A stretch of 64,000 nucleotides of DNA from Diplolepis rosae (Eukaryota > Arthropoda > Insecta > Hymenoptera > Diplolepididae), in contig JAPYXD010000715.1 in NCBI GenBank assembly GCA_030998225.1, positions 5,398,501-5,462,500 on the forward strand, read 5' to 3'. Shown piece by piece: positions 23,877 through 36,812 of this stretch (its first letter is position 1; every line of letters starts with the position of its first letter). Position numbers and translations under genes: made by a program. The notes under the pieces were generated by a model. That model saw nothing but the letters and a program-made list of their open reading frames with translations. It was not told the origin of the DNA and searched no databases.

Positions 23877-24206
23877 TTATAGAATGACGTGACAGTAGAA
23901 ATACCTTTTGGCCATTTTAATGTTTAGCTCTCATCTTAACTTCCCTGAAGAAGCCGTATTTTTAGCACCTGGACTACTGTATATCATTTTTAGAATGCTG
24001 GAATCACTAAAATACCACCCAGTTATCATACATTTCAGTTGTCAGCTCTAGTTCCCTTGGGAACATGTGTTTTCAGCACATGGAGTACTAGACATAATTT
24101 TTAGGATGTCGAGACAGAAATGTCAGCCGGGTATCTCAACATTGGGTTCCCAGCTTGAATTCCCGTAGGAAAAATATATTATAAACGGCTAGACTAATGT
24201 ATTAAA

Positions 24207-25201
24207 TTTTAGAATGACGGGACAGTAGAAATACCATTTGTCCATTTTAATGTTTAGCTATCATCTTAACTGCCCTGAAGAAGCAGTACTTTTAGCACAT
24301 GGACAACTACATATAATTTTTAGAATGCTGGAATCTCTAAAATACCACCCAGTTATCATAGATTTCAGTTCTCAGCTCTAGTTACCTTTGGAACATGTGT
24401 TTTCAGCACATGAAGTACTAGACATAATTTTTAGTCTGTCGAAACTTCAGAAATATCAGCTGGGTATCTTAGATTTGGGTTCTATGCTTGACTTCCCGTA
24501 GGAAAAATATATTATAAACAGCTAGTCTCCTGAATTTAATTTTAGAATGACGGGACAGTAGAAATACCTTTTGGCCATCTTTATGTTTAGCTTTCAACTT
24601 AACTTCCCTGAGGAAGCATAATTTTGTGCACATGGACTACTACATATGATTTTTAGAATGCTGGAATCACTAAAATACCACCCAGTTATCATACATTTCA
24701 GTTCCCAGCTCTAGTTTCCTTTGGAACATGTGTTTTCAGCACATGAAGTACTAGACATAATTTTTAGAATGTCGAGACTTTAAAAATATCACCCGGGTAT
24801 CTAGAAATTGGTTTCCGAGCTTGATTTCCCGTAGGAAAATATATTATAAACAGCTAGACTAATGTATTAAATTTTAGAATGACGGGACAGTAGAAATAAC
24901 ATTTTGCAACCTTAATGTTTAGCTCTCATCTTTACTTCCCTGAAGAAGCCGTATTTTTAGCACCTGAACTACTGCATATCATTTTTAGAATGCTGGAATC
25001 ACTAAAATACCACTCAGTTATCATACATTTTAGTTCCTAGCTTAATTTGCCTTTGGGACATGTATTTTAAGCTAATGGAGTACTAGACATAATTTTTAGG
25101 ATGTCGAGACAGAAATATCAGCCGGGTATCACAACATTGGGTTTCCAGCTTGATTTCCAGTAGGAAAAATATAGTATAAAAAGCTAGATTCCAGAATTTA
25201 A
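24207..25201 (+). repeat. Three-unit module M, copy 1
   Basis: Three units in fixed order: A with CCATTTGTCC and TAACTGCCC; A with CTTTCAACTTAAC and GCATAATTTTG; A with AACATTTTGCAACC and ATCTTTACTTCC. The module is 995 bases and recurs at four other places. Confidence 0.85.
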
Positions 25202-25867
25202 TTTTAGAATGACGTGACAGTAGAAATACCTTTTGGCCATTTTAATGTTTAGCTCTCATCTTAACTTCCCTGAGGAGGCAGTATTTTGAGCACATGGACT
25301 GCTACATTTCATTTTTAGAATGCTGGAAACTCTAAAATACCACCCAGTTATCATACATTTCAGTTCTTAGCTCTATTTTCCTTGGGAACATGTGTTTTCA
25401 GCACATGGAGTACTAGACATAATTTTTAGTCTGTCGAAACTTCAGAAATATCAGCTGGGTATCTTAGATTTGGGTTCTATGCTTGACTTCCCGTAGGAAA
25501 AATATATTATAAACAGCTAGTCTCCTGAATTTAATTTTAGAATGACGGGACAGTAGAAATACCTTTTGGCCATCTTAATGTTTAGCTCTCATCTTAACTT
25601 CCCTGAGGAAGCAGTATTTTGTGCACATGGACTACTACATATGATTTTTAGAATGCTGGAATCTCTAAAATAGCACCCAGTTATCATACATTTCAGTTCT
25701 CTGCTCTAGTTTCCTTTGGAACATGTATTTTCAGCACATGGAATACTAGACATAATTTTTAGAATGTCGAATCTTCAGAAATATCAGCTGGGTATCTTAG
25801 ATTTGGGTTCTATGCTTGACTTCCCGTAGGAAAAATATATTATAAACAGCTAGTCTCCTGAATTTAA

Positions 25868-28854
25868 TTTTAGAATGACGGGACAGTAGAAATACCTTTT
25901 GGCCATTTTAGTGTTTAGCTCTCATCTTAACTTCCCTAAAGAAGCAGTATTTTCAGCACATGGACTACTGCATATCATTTTTAGAATGCTGGAATGACTA
26001 AAATACCACTCAGTTATCATACATTTTAGTTCCTAGCTCTATTTTCCTTTGGAACATGTATTTTCAGCACATGGAATACTAGACATAATTTTTAGGATGT
26101 CGAGACAGAAATGTCAGCCGGGTATCTCAACATTGGGTTCCCAGCTTGACTTCCAGTAGGAAAAATATATTATAAACGGCTAGACTAATGTATTAAATTT
26201 TAGAATGACGGGACAGTAGAAATACCATTTGTCCATCTTAATGTTTAGCTCTCATCTTAACTTCCCTGAGGAAGCAGTATTTTGTGCACATGGACTACTA
26301 CATATGATTTTTAGAATGCTGGAATCTCTAAAATACCACCCAGTTATCATACATTTCAGTTCTCATCTCTAGTTTCCTTTGGAACATGTGTTTTCAGCAC
26401 ATGAAGTACTAGACATAATTTTTAGTCTGTCGAAACTTCAGAAATATCAGCTGGGTATCTTAGATTTGGGTTCTATGCTTGACTTCCCGTAGGAAAAATA
26501 TATTATAAACAGCTAGTCTCCTGAATTTAATTTTAGAATGACGGGACAGTAGAAATACCTTTTAGCCATTTTAGTGTTTAGCTCTCATCTTAACTTCCCT
26601 AAAGAAGCAGTATTTTCAGCACATGGACTACTGCATATCATTTTTAGAATGCTGGAATCACTAAAATACCACCCAGTTATCATACATTTCAGTTCCCAGC
26701 TCTAGTTTCCTTTGGAACATGTGTTTTCAGCACATGAAGTACTAGACATAATTTTTAGAATGTCGAGACTTTAAAAATATCACCCGGGTATCTAGAAATT
26801 GGGTTCCGAGCTTGATTTCCCGTAGGAAAATATATTATAAACAGCTAGACTAATGTATTAAATTTTAGAATGACGTTACAGTAGAAATACCTTTTGGCCA
26901 TCTTAATGTTTAGCTCTCATCTTAACTTCCCTGAAGAAGCCGTATTTTTAGCGCCTGAACTACTGCGTATCATTTCTAGAATGCTGGAATCACTAAAATA
27001 CCACTCAGTTATCATACATTTTAGTTCCTAGCTTCAGTTGCCTTTGGGACATGTATTTTAAGCACATGGAGTACTAGACATAATTTTTAGGATGTCGAGA
27101 CAGAAATATCAGCCGGGCATCACAACATTGGGTTTTCCGCTTGATTTCCAGTAGGAAAAATATAGTATAAAAAGCTAGATTCCAGAATTTAATTTTAGAA
27201 TGACGTGACAGTAGAAATACCTTTTGGCCATTTTAGTGTTTAGCTCTCATCTTAACTTCCCTAAAGAAGCAGTATTTTCAGCACATGGACTACTGCATAT
27301 CATTTTTAGAATGCTGGAATCACTAAAATACCACTCAGTTATCATACATTTTAGTTCCTAGCTTAAGTTGCCTTTGGGACATGTATTTTAAGCACATGGA
27401 GTAGTAGACATAATTTTTAGGATGTCGAGACAGAAATATCAGCCGGGTATCACAACATTGGGTTTCCCGCTTGATTTCCAGTAGGAAAAATATAGTATAA
27501 AAAGCTAGATTCCAGAATTTAATTTTAGAATGACGTGACAGTAGAAATACCTTTTGGCCATTTTAATGTTTAGCTCTCATCTTAACTTCCCTGAGGAGGC
27601 AGTATTTTGAGCACATGGACTGCTACATTTCATTTTTAGAATGCTGGAAACTCTAAAATACCACCCAGTTATCATACATTTCAGTTCTTAGCTCTATTTT
27701 CCTTGGGAACATGTGTTTTCAGCACATGGAGTACTAGACATAATTTTTAGTCTGTCGAAACTTCAGAAATATCAGCTGGGTATCTTAGATTTGGGTTCTA
27801 TGCTTGACTTCCCGTAGGAAAAATATATTATAAACAGCTAGTCTCCTGAATTTAATTTTAGAATGACGGGACAGTAGAAATACCTTTTGGCCATCTTAAT
27901 GTTTAGCTCTCATCTTAACTTCCCTGAGGAAGCAGTATTTTGTGCACATGGACTACTACATATGATTTTTAGAATGCTGGAATCTCTAAAATACCACCCA
28001 GTTATCATACATTTCAGTTCTCAGCTCTAGTTCCCTTTGGAACATGTATTTTCAGCACATGGAATACTAGACATAATTTTTAGAATGTCGAGACTTTAAA
28101 AATATCAGCCGGGTATCTCAACATTGGGTTCCCAGCTTGACTTCCAGTAGGAAAAATATATTATAAACGGCTAGACTAATGTATTAAATTTTAGAATGAC
28201 GGGACAGTAGAAATACCTTTTGGCCATTTTAATGTTTAGCTCTCATCTTAACTTCCCTGAGGAGGCAGTATTTTGAGCACATGGACTGCTACATTTCATT
28301 TTTAGAATGCTGGAAACTCTAAAATACCACCCAGTTATCATACATTTCAGTTCTTAGCTCTATTTTCCTTGGGAACATGTGTTTTCAGCACATGTAGTAC
28401 TAGACATAATTTTTAGTCTGTCGAAACTTCAGAAATATCAGCTGGGTATCTTAGATTTGGGTTCTATGCTTGACTTCCCGTAGGAAAAATATATTATAAA
28501 CAGCTAGTCTCCTGAATTTAATTTTAGAATGACGGGACAGTAGAAATACCTTTTGGCCATCTTAATGTTTAGCTCTCATCTTAACTTCCCTGAGGAGGCA
28601 GTATTTTGAGCACATGGACTACTACATATGAATTTTAGAATGCTGGAATCTCTAAAATAGCACCCAGTTATCATACATTTTAGTTCTCAGCTCTAGTTTC
28701 CTTTGGAACATGTGTTTTCAGCACATGAAGTACTAGACATAATTTTTAGTCTGTCGAAACTTCAGAAATATCAGCTGGGTATCTTAGATTTGGGTTCTAT
28801 GCTTGACTTCCCGTAGGAAAAATATATTATAAACAGCTAGTCTCCTGAATTTAA
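25868..28854 (+). repeat. 9-unit higher-order repeat, copy 1 (2987 bases)
   Basis: Nine units starting with a unit whose B reads GAATGACTAAAA. Anchors 25,883 to 28,870 shift by exactly 2987 onto 28,870 to 31,857. The block also contains an ACGTTACAG unit with the GCGCCTGAACTACTGCG variant (26,878) and the GGAGGCAG/TTCTTAGCTCTATTTTCC type at 27,538 and 28,204. Confidence 0.9.
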
Positions 28855-31800
28855 TTTTAGAATGACGTGACAGTAGAAATACCTTTTAGCCATTTTAGTG
28901 TTTAGCTCTCATCTTAACTTCCCTAAAGAAGCAGTATTTTCAGCACATGGACTACTGCATATCATTTTTAGAATGCTGGAATGACTAAAATACCACTCAG
29001 TTATCATACATTTTAGTTCCTAGCTCTATTTTCCTTTGGAACATGTATTTTCAGCACATGGAATACTAGACATAATTTTTAGGATGTCGAGACAGAAATG
29101 TCAGCCGGGTATCTCAACATTGGGTTCCCAGCTTGACTTCCAGTAGGAAAAATATATTATAAACGGCTAGACTAATGTATTAAATTTTAGAATGACGGGA
29201 CAGTAGAAATACCATTTGTCCATCTTAATGTTTAGCTCTCATCTTAACTTCCCTGAGGAAGCAGTATTTTGTGCACATGGACTACTACATATGAATTTTA
29301 GAATGCTGGAATCTCTAAAATAGCACCCAGTTATCATACATTTCAGTTCTCTGCTCTAGTTACCTTTGGAACATGTGTTTTCAGCACATGAAGTACTAGA
29401 CATAATTTTTAGTCTGTCGAAACTTCAGAAATATCAGCTGGGTATCTTAGATTTGGGTTCTATGCTTGACTTCCCGTAGGAAAAATATATTATAAACAGC
29501 TAGTCTCCTGAATTTAATTTTAGAATGACGTGACAGTAGAAATACCTTTTAGCCATTTTAGTGTTTAGCTCTCATCTTAACTTCCCTAAAGAAGCAGTAT
29601 TTTCAGCACATGGACTACTGCATATCATTTTTAGAATGCTGGAATCTCTAAAATACCACCCAGTTATCATACATTTCAGTTCTCAGCTCTAGTTTCCTTT
29701 GGAACATGTGTTTTCAGCACATGAAGTACTAGAGATAATTTTTAGAATGTCGAGACTTTAAAAATATCACCCGGGTATCTAGAAATTGGGTTCCCAGCTT
29801 GATTTCCCGTAGGAAAATATATTATAAACAGCTAGACTAATGTATTAATTTTTAGAATAACGGGACAGTAGAAATACCTTTTGGCCATCTTAATGTTTAG
29901 CTCTCATCTTAACTTCCCTGAAGAAGTCGTATTTTTAGCACCTGAACTACTGCATATCATTTTTAGAATGCTGGAATCACTAAAATACCACTCAGTTATC
30001 ATACATTTTAGCTCCTAGCTTAAGTTGCCTTTGGGACATGTATTTTAAGCACATGGAGTACTAGACATAATTTTTAGGATGTCGAGACAGAAATATCAGC
30101 CGGGCATCACAACATTGGGTTTCCCGCTTGATTTCCAGTAGGAAAAATATAGTATAAAAAGCTAGATTCCAGAATTTAATTTTAGAATGACGTGACAGTA
30201 GAAATACATTTTGGCCATTTTAGTGTTTAGCTCTCATCTTAACTTCCCTAAAGAAGCAGTATTTTCAGCACATGGACTACTGCATATCATTTTTAGAATG
30301 CTGGAATCACTAAAATACCACTCAGTTATCATACATTTTAGCTCCTAGCTTAAGTTGCCTTTGGGACATGTATTTTAAGCACATGGAGTACTAGACATAA
30401 TTTTTAGGATGTCGAGACAGAAATATCAGCCGGGTATCACAACATTGGGTTTCCCGCTTGATTTCCAGTAGGAAAAATATAGTATAAAAAGCTAGATTCC
30501 AGAATTTAATTTTAGAATGACGTGACAGTAGAAATACCTTTTGGCCATTTTAATGTTTAGCTCTCATCTTAACTTCCCTGAGGAGGCAGTATTTTGAGCA
30601 CATGGACTGCTACATTTCATTTTTAGAATGCTGGAAACTCTAAAATACCACCCAGTTATCATACATTTCAGTTCTTAGCTCTATTTTCCTTGGGAACATG
30701 TGTTTTCAGCACATGGAGTACTAGACATAATTTTTAGTCTGTCGAAACTTCAGAAATATCAGCTGGGTATCTTAGATTTGGGTTCTATGCTTGACTTCCC
30801 GTAGGAAAAATATATTATAAACAGCTAGTCTCCTGAATTTAATTTTTGATTGTAGGGTATGTAGTAATTGCTTTTGTCCCACCTAATGTTTAGCTCTCAT
30901 CTTAACTTCCCTGAGGAAGCAGTATTTTGTGCACATGGACTACTACATATGATTTTTAGAATGCTGGAATCTCTAAAATACCACCCAGTTATCATACATT
31001 TCAGTTCTCAGCTCTAGTTCCCTTTGGAACATGTATTTTCAGCACATGGAATACTAGACATAATTTTTAGAATGTCGAGACTTTAAAAATATCAGCCGGG
31101 TATCTCAACATTGGGTTCCCAGCTTGACTTCCAGTAGGAAAAATATATTATAAACGGCTAGACTAATGTATTAAATTTTAGAATGACGGGACAGTAGAAA
31201 TACCTTTTGGCCATTTTAATGTTTAGCTCTCATCTTAACTTCCCTGAGGAAGCCGTATTTTTAGCACATGGACTGCTACATTTCATTTGTAGAATGCTGG
31301 AAACTCTAAAATACCACCCAGTTATCATACATTTCAGTTCTTAGCTCTATTTTCCTTGGGAACATGTGTTTTCAGCACATGTAGTACTAGACATAATTTT
31401 TAGTCTGTCGAAACTTCAGAAATATCAGCTGGGTATCTTAGATTTGGGTTCTATGCTTGACTTCCCGTAGGAAAAATATATTATAAACAGCTAGTCTCCT
31501 GAATTTAATTTTAGAATGACGGGACAGTAGAAATACCTTTTGGCCATCTTAATGTTTAGCTCTCATCTTAACTTCCCTGAGGAAGCAGTATTTTGTGCAC
31601 ATGGACTACTACATATGATTTTTAGAATGCTGGAATCTCTAAAATACCACTCAGTTATCATACATTTCAGTTCTCAGCTCTAGTTCCCTTTGGAACATGT
31701 ATTTTCAGCACATGGAATACTAGACATAATTTTTAGAATGTCGAGACTTTAAAAATATCAGCCGGGTATCTCAACATTGGGTTCCCAGCTTGACTTCCCG

Positions 31801-32174
31801 TAGGAAAAATATATTATAAACGGCTAGACTCATGTATTAAATTTTAGAATGACGGGACAGTAGAAATACCATTTGGCCATCTTAATGTTTAGCTCTCATC
31901 TTAACTTCCCTGAGGAAGCAGTATTTTGTGCACATGGACTACTACATATGAATTTTAGAATGCTGGAATCTCTAAAATACCACCCAGTTATCATACATTT
32001 CAGTTTTCATCTCTAGTTTCCTTTGGAACATGTGTTTTCAGCACATGAAGTACTAGACATAATTTTTAGTCTGTCGAAACTTCAGAAATATCAGCTGGGT
32101 ATCTTAGATTTGGGTTCTATGCTTGACTTCCCGTAGGAAAAATATATTATAAACAGCTAGTCTCCTGAATTTAA
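28855..32174 (+). repeat. 9-unit higher-order repeat, copy 2, with an extra unit (3320 bases)
   Basis: Ten units; the extra one makes it 333 bases longer than copy 1. It shares the GAATGACTAAAA start unit and holds the abnormal patch at 30,847-30,883. Offsets onto copy 3 are 3320. Confidence 0.9.
30847..30883 (+). other. Dense substitution patch in an A subunit
   Basis: Against the standard A subunit, 14 of 37 bases differ with no insertion or deletion: 30847, 30850, 30853, 30854, 30858, 30859, 30860, 30865, 30869, 30870, 30877, 30880, 30881 and 30883. Thirteen are transversions, seven of them A to T. The flanks on both sides are normal, and the equivalent A subunits in the neighbouring higher-order copies (27,871 and 34,178) are unchanged. 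Confidence 0.9.
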
Positions 32175-34828
32175 TTTTAGAATGACGTGACAGTAGAAAT
32201 ACCTTTTGGCCATTTTAATGTTTAGCTCTCATCTTAACTTCCCTAAAGAAGCAGTATTTTCAGCACATGGACTACTGCATATCATTTTTAGAATGCTGGA
32301 ATGACTAAAATACCACTCAGTTATCATACATTTTAGTTCCTAGCTCTATTTTCCTTTGGAACATGTATTTTCAGCACATGGAATACTAGACATAATTTTT
32401 AGGATGTCGAGACAGAAATGTCAGCCGGGTATCTCAACATTGGGTTCCCAGCTTGACTTCCAGTAGGAAAAATATATTATAAACGGCTAGACTAATGTAT
32501 TAAATTTTAGAATGACGGGACAGTAGAAATACCATTTGTCCATCTTAATGTTTAGCTCTCATCTTAACTTCCCTGAGGAAGCAGTATTTTGTGCACATGG
32601 ACTACTACATATGAATTTTAGAATGCTGGAATCTCTAAAATAGCACCCAGTTATCATACATTTCAGTTCTCAGCTCTAGTTTCCTTTGGAACATGTGTTT
32701 TCAGCACATGAAGTACTAGACATAATTTTTAGTCTGTCGAAACTTCAGAAATATCAGCTGGGTATCTTAGATTTGGGTTCTATGCTTGACTTCCCGTAGG
32801 AAAAATATATTATAAACAGCTAGTCTCCTGAATTTAATTTTAGAATGACGGGACAGTAGAAATACCTTTTGGCCATTTTAGTGTTTAGCTCTCATCTTAA
32901 CTTCCCTAAAGAAGCAGTATTTTCAGCACATGGACTACTGCATATCATTTTTAGAATGCTGGAATCTCTAAAATACCACCCAGTTATCATACATTTCAGT
33001 TCTCAGCTCTAGTTTCCTTTGGAACATGTGTTTTCAGCACATGAAGTACTAGAGATAATTTTTAGAATGTCGAGACTTTAAAAATATCAGCCGGGTATCT
33101 AGAAATTGGGTTCCGAGCTTGATTTCCCGTAGGAAAATATATTATAAACAGCTAGACTAATGTATTAAATTTTAGAATGACGTTACAGTAGAAATACCTT
33201 TTGGCCATCTTAATGTTTAGCTCTCATCTTAACTTCCCTGAAGAAGTCGTATTTTTAGCACCTGAACTACTGCATATCATTTTTAGAATGCTGGAATCAC
33301 TAAAATACCACTCAGTTATCATACATTTTAGCTCCTAGCTTAAGTTGCCTTTGGGACATGTATTTTAAGCACATGGAGTACTAGACATAATTTTTAGGAT
33401 GTCGAGACAGAAATATCAGCCGGGCATCACAACATTGGGTTTCCCGCTTGATTTCCAGTAGGAAAAATATAGTATAAAAAGCTAGATTCCAGAATTTAAT
33501 TTTAGAATGACGTGACAGTAGAAATACCTTTTGGCCATTTTAGTGTTTAGCTCTCATCTTAACTTCCCTAAAGAAGCAGTATTTTCAGCACATGGACTAC
33601 TGCATATCATTTTTAGAATGCTGGAATCACTAAAATACCACTCAGTTATCATACATTTTAGTTCCTAGCTTAAGTTGCCTTTGGGACATGTATTTTAAGC
33701 ACATGGAGTACTAGACATAATTTTTAGGATGTCGAGACAGAAATATCAGCCGGGTATCACAACATTGGGTTTCCCGCTTGATTTCCAGTAGGAAAAATAT
33801 AGTATAAAAAGCTAGATTCCAGAATTTAATTTTAGAATGACGTGACAGTAGAAATACCTTTTGGCCATTTTAATGTTTAGCTCTCATCTTAACTTCCCTG
33901 AGGAGGCAGTATTTTGAGCACATGGACTGCTACATTTCATTTTTAGAATGCTGGAAACTCTAAAATACCACCCAGTTATCATACATTTCAGTTCTTAGCT
34001 CTATTTTCCTTGGGAACATGTGTTTTCAGCACATGGAGTACTAGACATAATTTTTAGTCTGTCGAAACTTCAGAAATATCAGCTGGGTATCTTAGATTTG
34101 GGTTCTATGCTTGACTTCCCGTAGGAAAAATATATTATAAACAGCTAGTCTCCTGAATTTAATTTTAGAATGACGGGACAGTAGAAATACCTTTTGGCCA
34201 TCTTAATGTTTAGCTCTCATCTTAACTTCCCTGAGGAAGCAGTATTTTGTGCACATGGACTACTACATATGATTTTTAGAATGCTGGAATCTCTAAAATA
34301 CCACCCAGTTATCATACATTTCAGTTCTCAGCTCTAGTTCCCTTTGGAACATGTATTTTCAGCACATGGAATACTAGACATAATTTTTAGAATGTCGAGA
34401 CTTTAAAAATATCAGCCGGGTATCTCAACATTGGGTTCCCAGCTTGACTTCCAGTAGGAAAAATATATTATAAACGGCTAGACTAATGTATTAAATTTTA
34501 GAATGACGGGACAGTAGAAATACCTTTTGGCCATTTTAATGTTTAGCTCTCATCTTAACTTCCCTGAGGAGGCAGTATTTTGAGCACATGGACTGCTACA
34601 TTTCATTTTTAGAATGCTGGAAACTCTAAAATACCACCCAGTTATCATACATTTCAGTTCTTAGCTCTATTTTCCTTGGGAACATGTGTTTTCAGCACAT
34701 GGAGTACTAGACATAATTTTTAGTCTGTCGAAACTTCAGAAATATCAGCTGGGTATCTTAGATTTGGGTTCTATGCTTGACTTCCCGTAGGAAAAATATA
34801 TTATAAACAGCTAGTCTCCTGAATTTAA
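32175..34828 (+). repeat. 9-unit higher-order repeat, copy 3, one unit short (2654 bases)
   Basis: Eight units. It starts with the GAATGACTAAAA unit (near 32,300), and the next block starts the same way near 34,950. The unit present at the end of copies 1 and 2 is missing. Copies differing by whole units indicate unequal exchange in register with the 333-base unit. Confidence 0.9.
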
Positions 34829-36482
34829 TTTTAGAATGACGGGACAGTAGAAATACCTTTTGGCCATTTTAATGTTTAGCTCTCATCTTAACTTCCCTAA
34901 AGAAGCAGTATTTTCAGCACATGGACTACTGCATATCATTTTTAGAATGCTGGAATGACTAAAATACCACTCAGTTATCATACATTTTAGTTCCTAGCTC
35001 TATTTTCCTTTGGAACATGTATTTTCAGCACATGGAATACTAGACATAATTTTTAGGATGTCGAGACAGAAATGTCAGCCGGGTATCTCAACATTGGGTT
35101 CCCAGCTTGACTTCCAGTAGGAAAAATATATTATAAACGGCTAGACTAATGTATTAAATTTTAGAATGACGGGACAGTAGAAATACCATTTGTCCATCTT
35201 AATGTTTAGCTCTCATCTTAACTTCCCAGAGGAAGCAGTATTTTGTGCACATGGACTACTACATATGAATTTTAGAATGCTGGAAACTCTAAAATAGCAC
35301 CCAGTTATCATATATTTCAGTTCTCAGCTCTAGTTTCCTTTGGAACATGTGTTTTCAGCACATGAAGTACTAGACATAATTTTTAGTCTGTCGAAACTTC
35401 AGAAATATCAGCTGGGTATCTTAGATTTGGGTTCTATGCTTGACTTCCCGTAGGAAAAATATATTATAAACAGCTAGTCTCCTGAATTTAATTTTAGAAT
35501 GACGTGACAGTAGAAATACCTTTTAGCCATTTTAGTGTTTAGCTCTCATCTTAACTTCCCTAAAGAAGCAGTATTTTCAGCACATGGACTACTGCATATC
35601 ATTTTTAGAATGCTGGAATCACTAAAATACCACCCAGTTATCATACATTTCAGTTCCCAGCTCTAGTTTCCTTTGGAACATGTGTTTTCAGCACATGAAG
35701 TACTAGACATAATTTTTAGAATGTCGAGACTTTAAAAATATCACCCGGGTATCTAGAAATTGGGTTCCCAGCTTGATTTCCCGTAGGAAAATATATTATA
35801 AACAGCTAGACTAATGTATTAATTTTTAGAATAACGGGACAGTAGAAATACCTTTTGGCCATCTTAATGTTTAGGTCTCATCTTAACTTCCCTGAGGAAG
35901 CCGTATTTTTAGCACCTGAACTTCTGCATATCATTTTTAGAATGCTGGAATCACTAAAATACCACTCAGTTATCATACATTTTAGTTCCTAGCTTAAGTT
36001 GCCTTTGGGACATGTATTTTAAGCACATGGAGTACTAGACATAATTTTTAGGATGTCGAGAAGGAAATATCAGCGGGGTATCACAACATTGGGTTTCCCG
36101 CTTGATTTCCAGTAGGAAAAATATAGTATAAAAAGCTAGATTCCAGAATTTAATTTTAGAATGACGTGACAGTAGAAATACCTTTTGGACATTTTAGTGT
36201 TTAGCTCTCATCTTAACTTCCCTAAAGAAGCAGTATTTTCAGCACATGGACTACTACATATGATTTTTAGAATGCTGGAATCACTAAAATACCACTAAGT
36301 TATCATGCATTTTAGTTCCTAGCTTAAGTTGCCTTTGGGACATGTATTTTAAGCACATGGAGTACTAGACATAATTTTTAGGATGTCGAGACAAAAATAT
36401 TAGCCGGGTATCACAACATTGGGTTTCCAGCTTGATTTCCAGTGGAAAAATATAGTATAAAAAGCTAGATTCCAGAATTTAA
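34829..36482 (+). repeat. 9-unit higher-order repeat, copy 4, partial (5 units)
   Basis: The first five units match copy 3 at an offset of 2654 (anchors 34,844 to 36,169). After that the order changes to an unusual unit at 36,483, whose A subunit carries a small mutation cluster, and then to the module M neighbourhood. Confidence 0.82.
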
Positions 36483-36812
36483 TTATAGAATGACGTGACA
36501 GTAGAAATACCATTTGTCCATATTAATGTATAGATCTCATCTCAACTTCCCTAAGGAGGCAGTATTTTGAGCACATGGACTGCTACATTTCATTTTTAGA
36601 ATGCTGGAAACTCTAAAATACCACCCAGTTATCATACATTTCAGTTCTCAGCTCTATTTTCCTTTGGGACATGTATTTTAAGCACATGGAGTACTAGACA
36701 TATTTTTTAGGATGTCGAGACAGAAATATCAGCCGGGTATCACAACATTGGGTTTCCAGCTTGATTTCCAGTAGGAAAAATATAGTATAAAAAGCTAGAT
36801 TCCAGAATTTAA

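Larger units (their letters stand above)
22777..24539 (+). repeat. 881-base tandem pair with two-subunit units
   Basis: Two copies of a three-unit group (about 219 + 330 + 333), starting at 22,777 and 23,659. Each holds a two-subunit unit, an A variant followed by a B with GTTCCCTTGGGAAC, and the CCATTTGTCC/TAACTGCCC A variant. The second copy carries GTCAAGCAAAAATATC, a small deletion, at its two-subunit unit. Confidence 0.88.
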
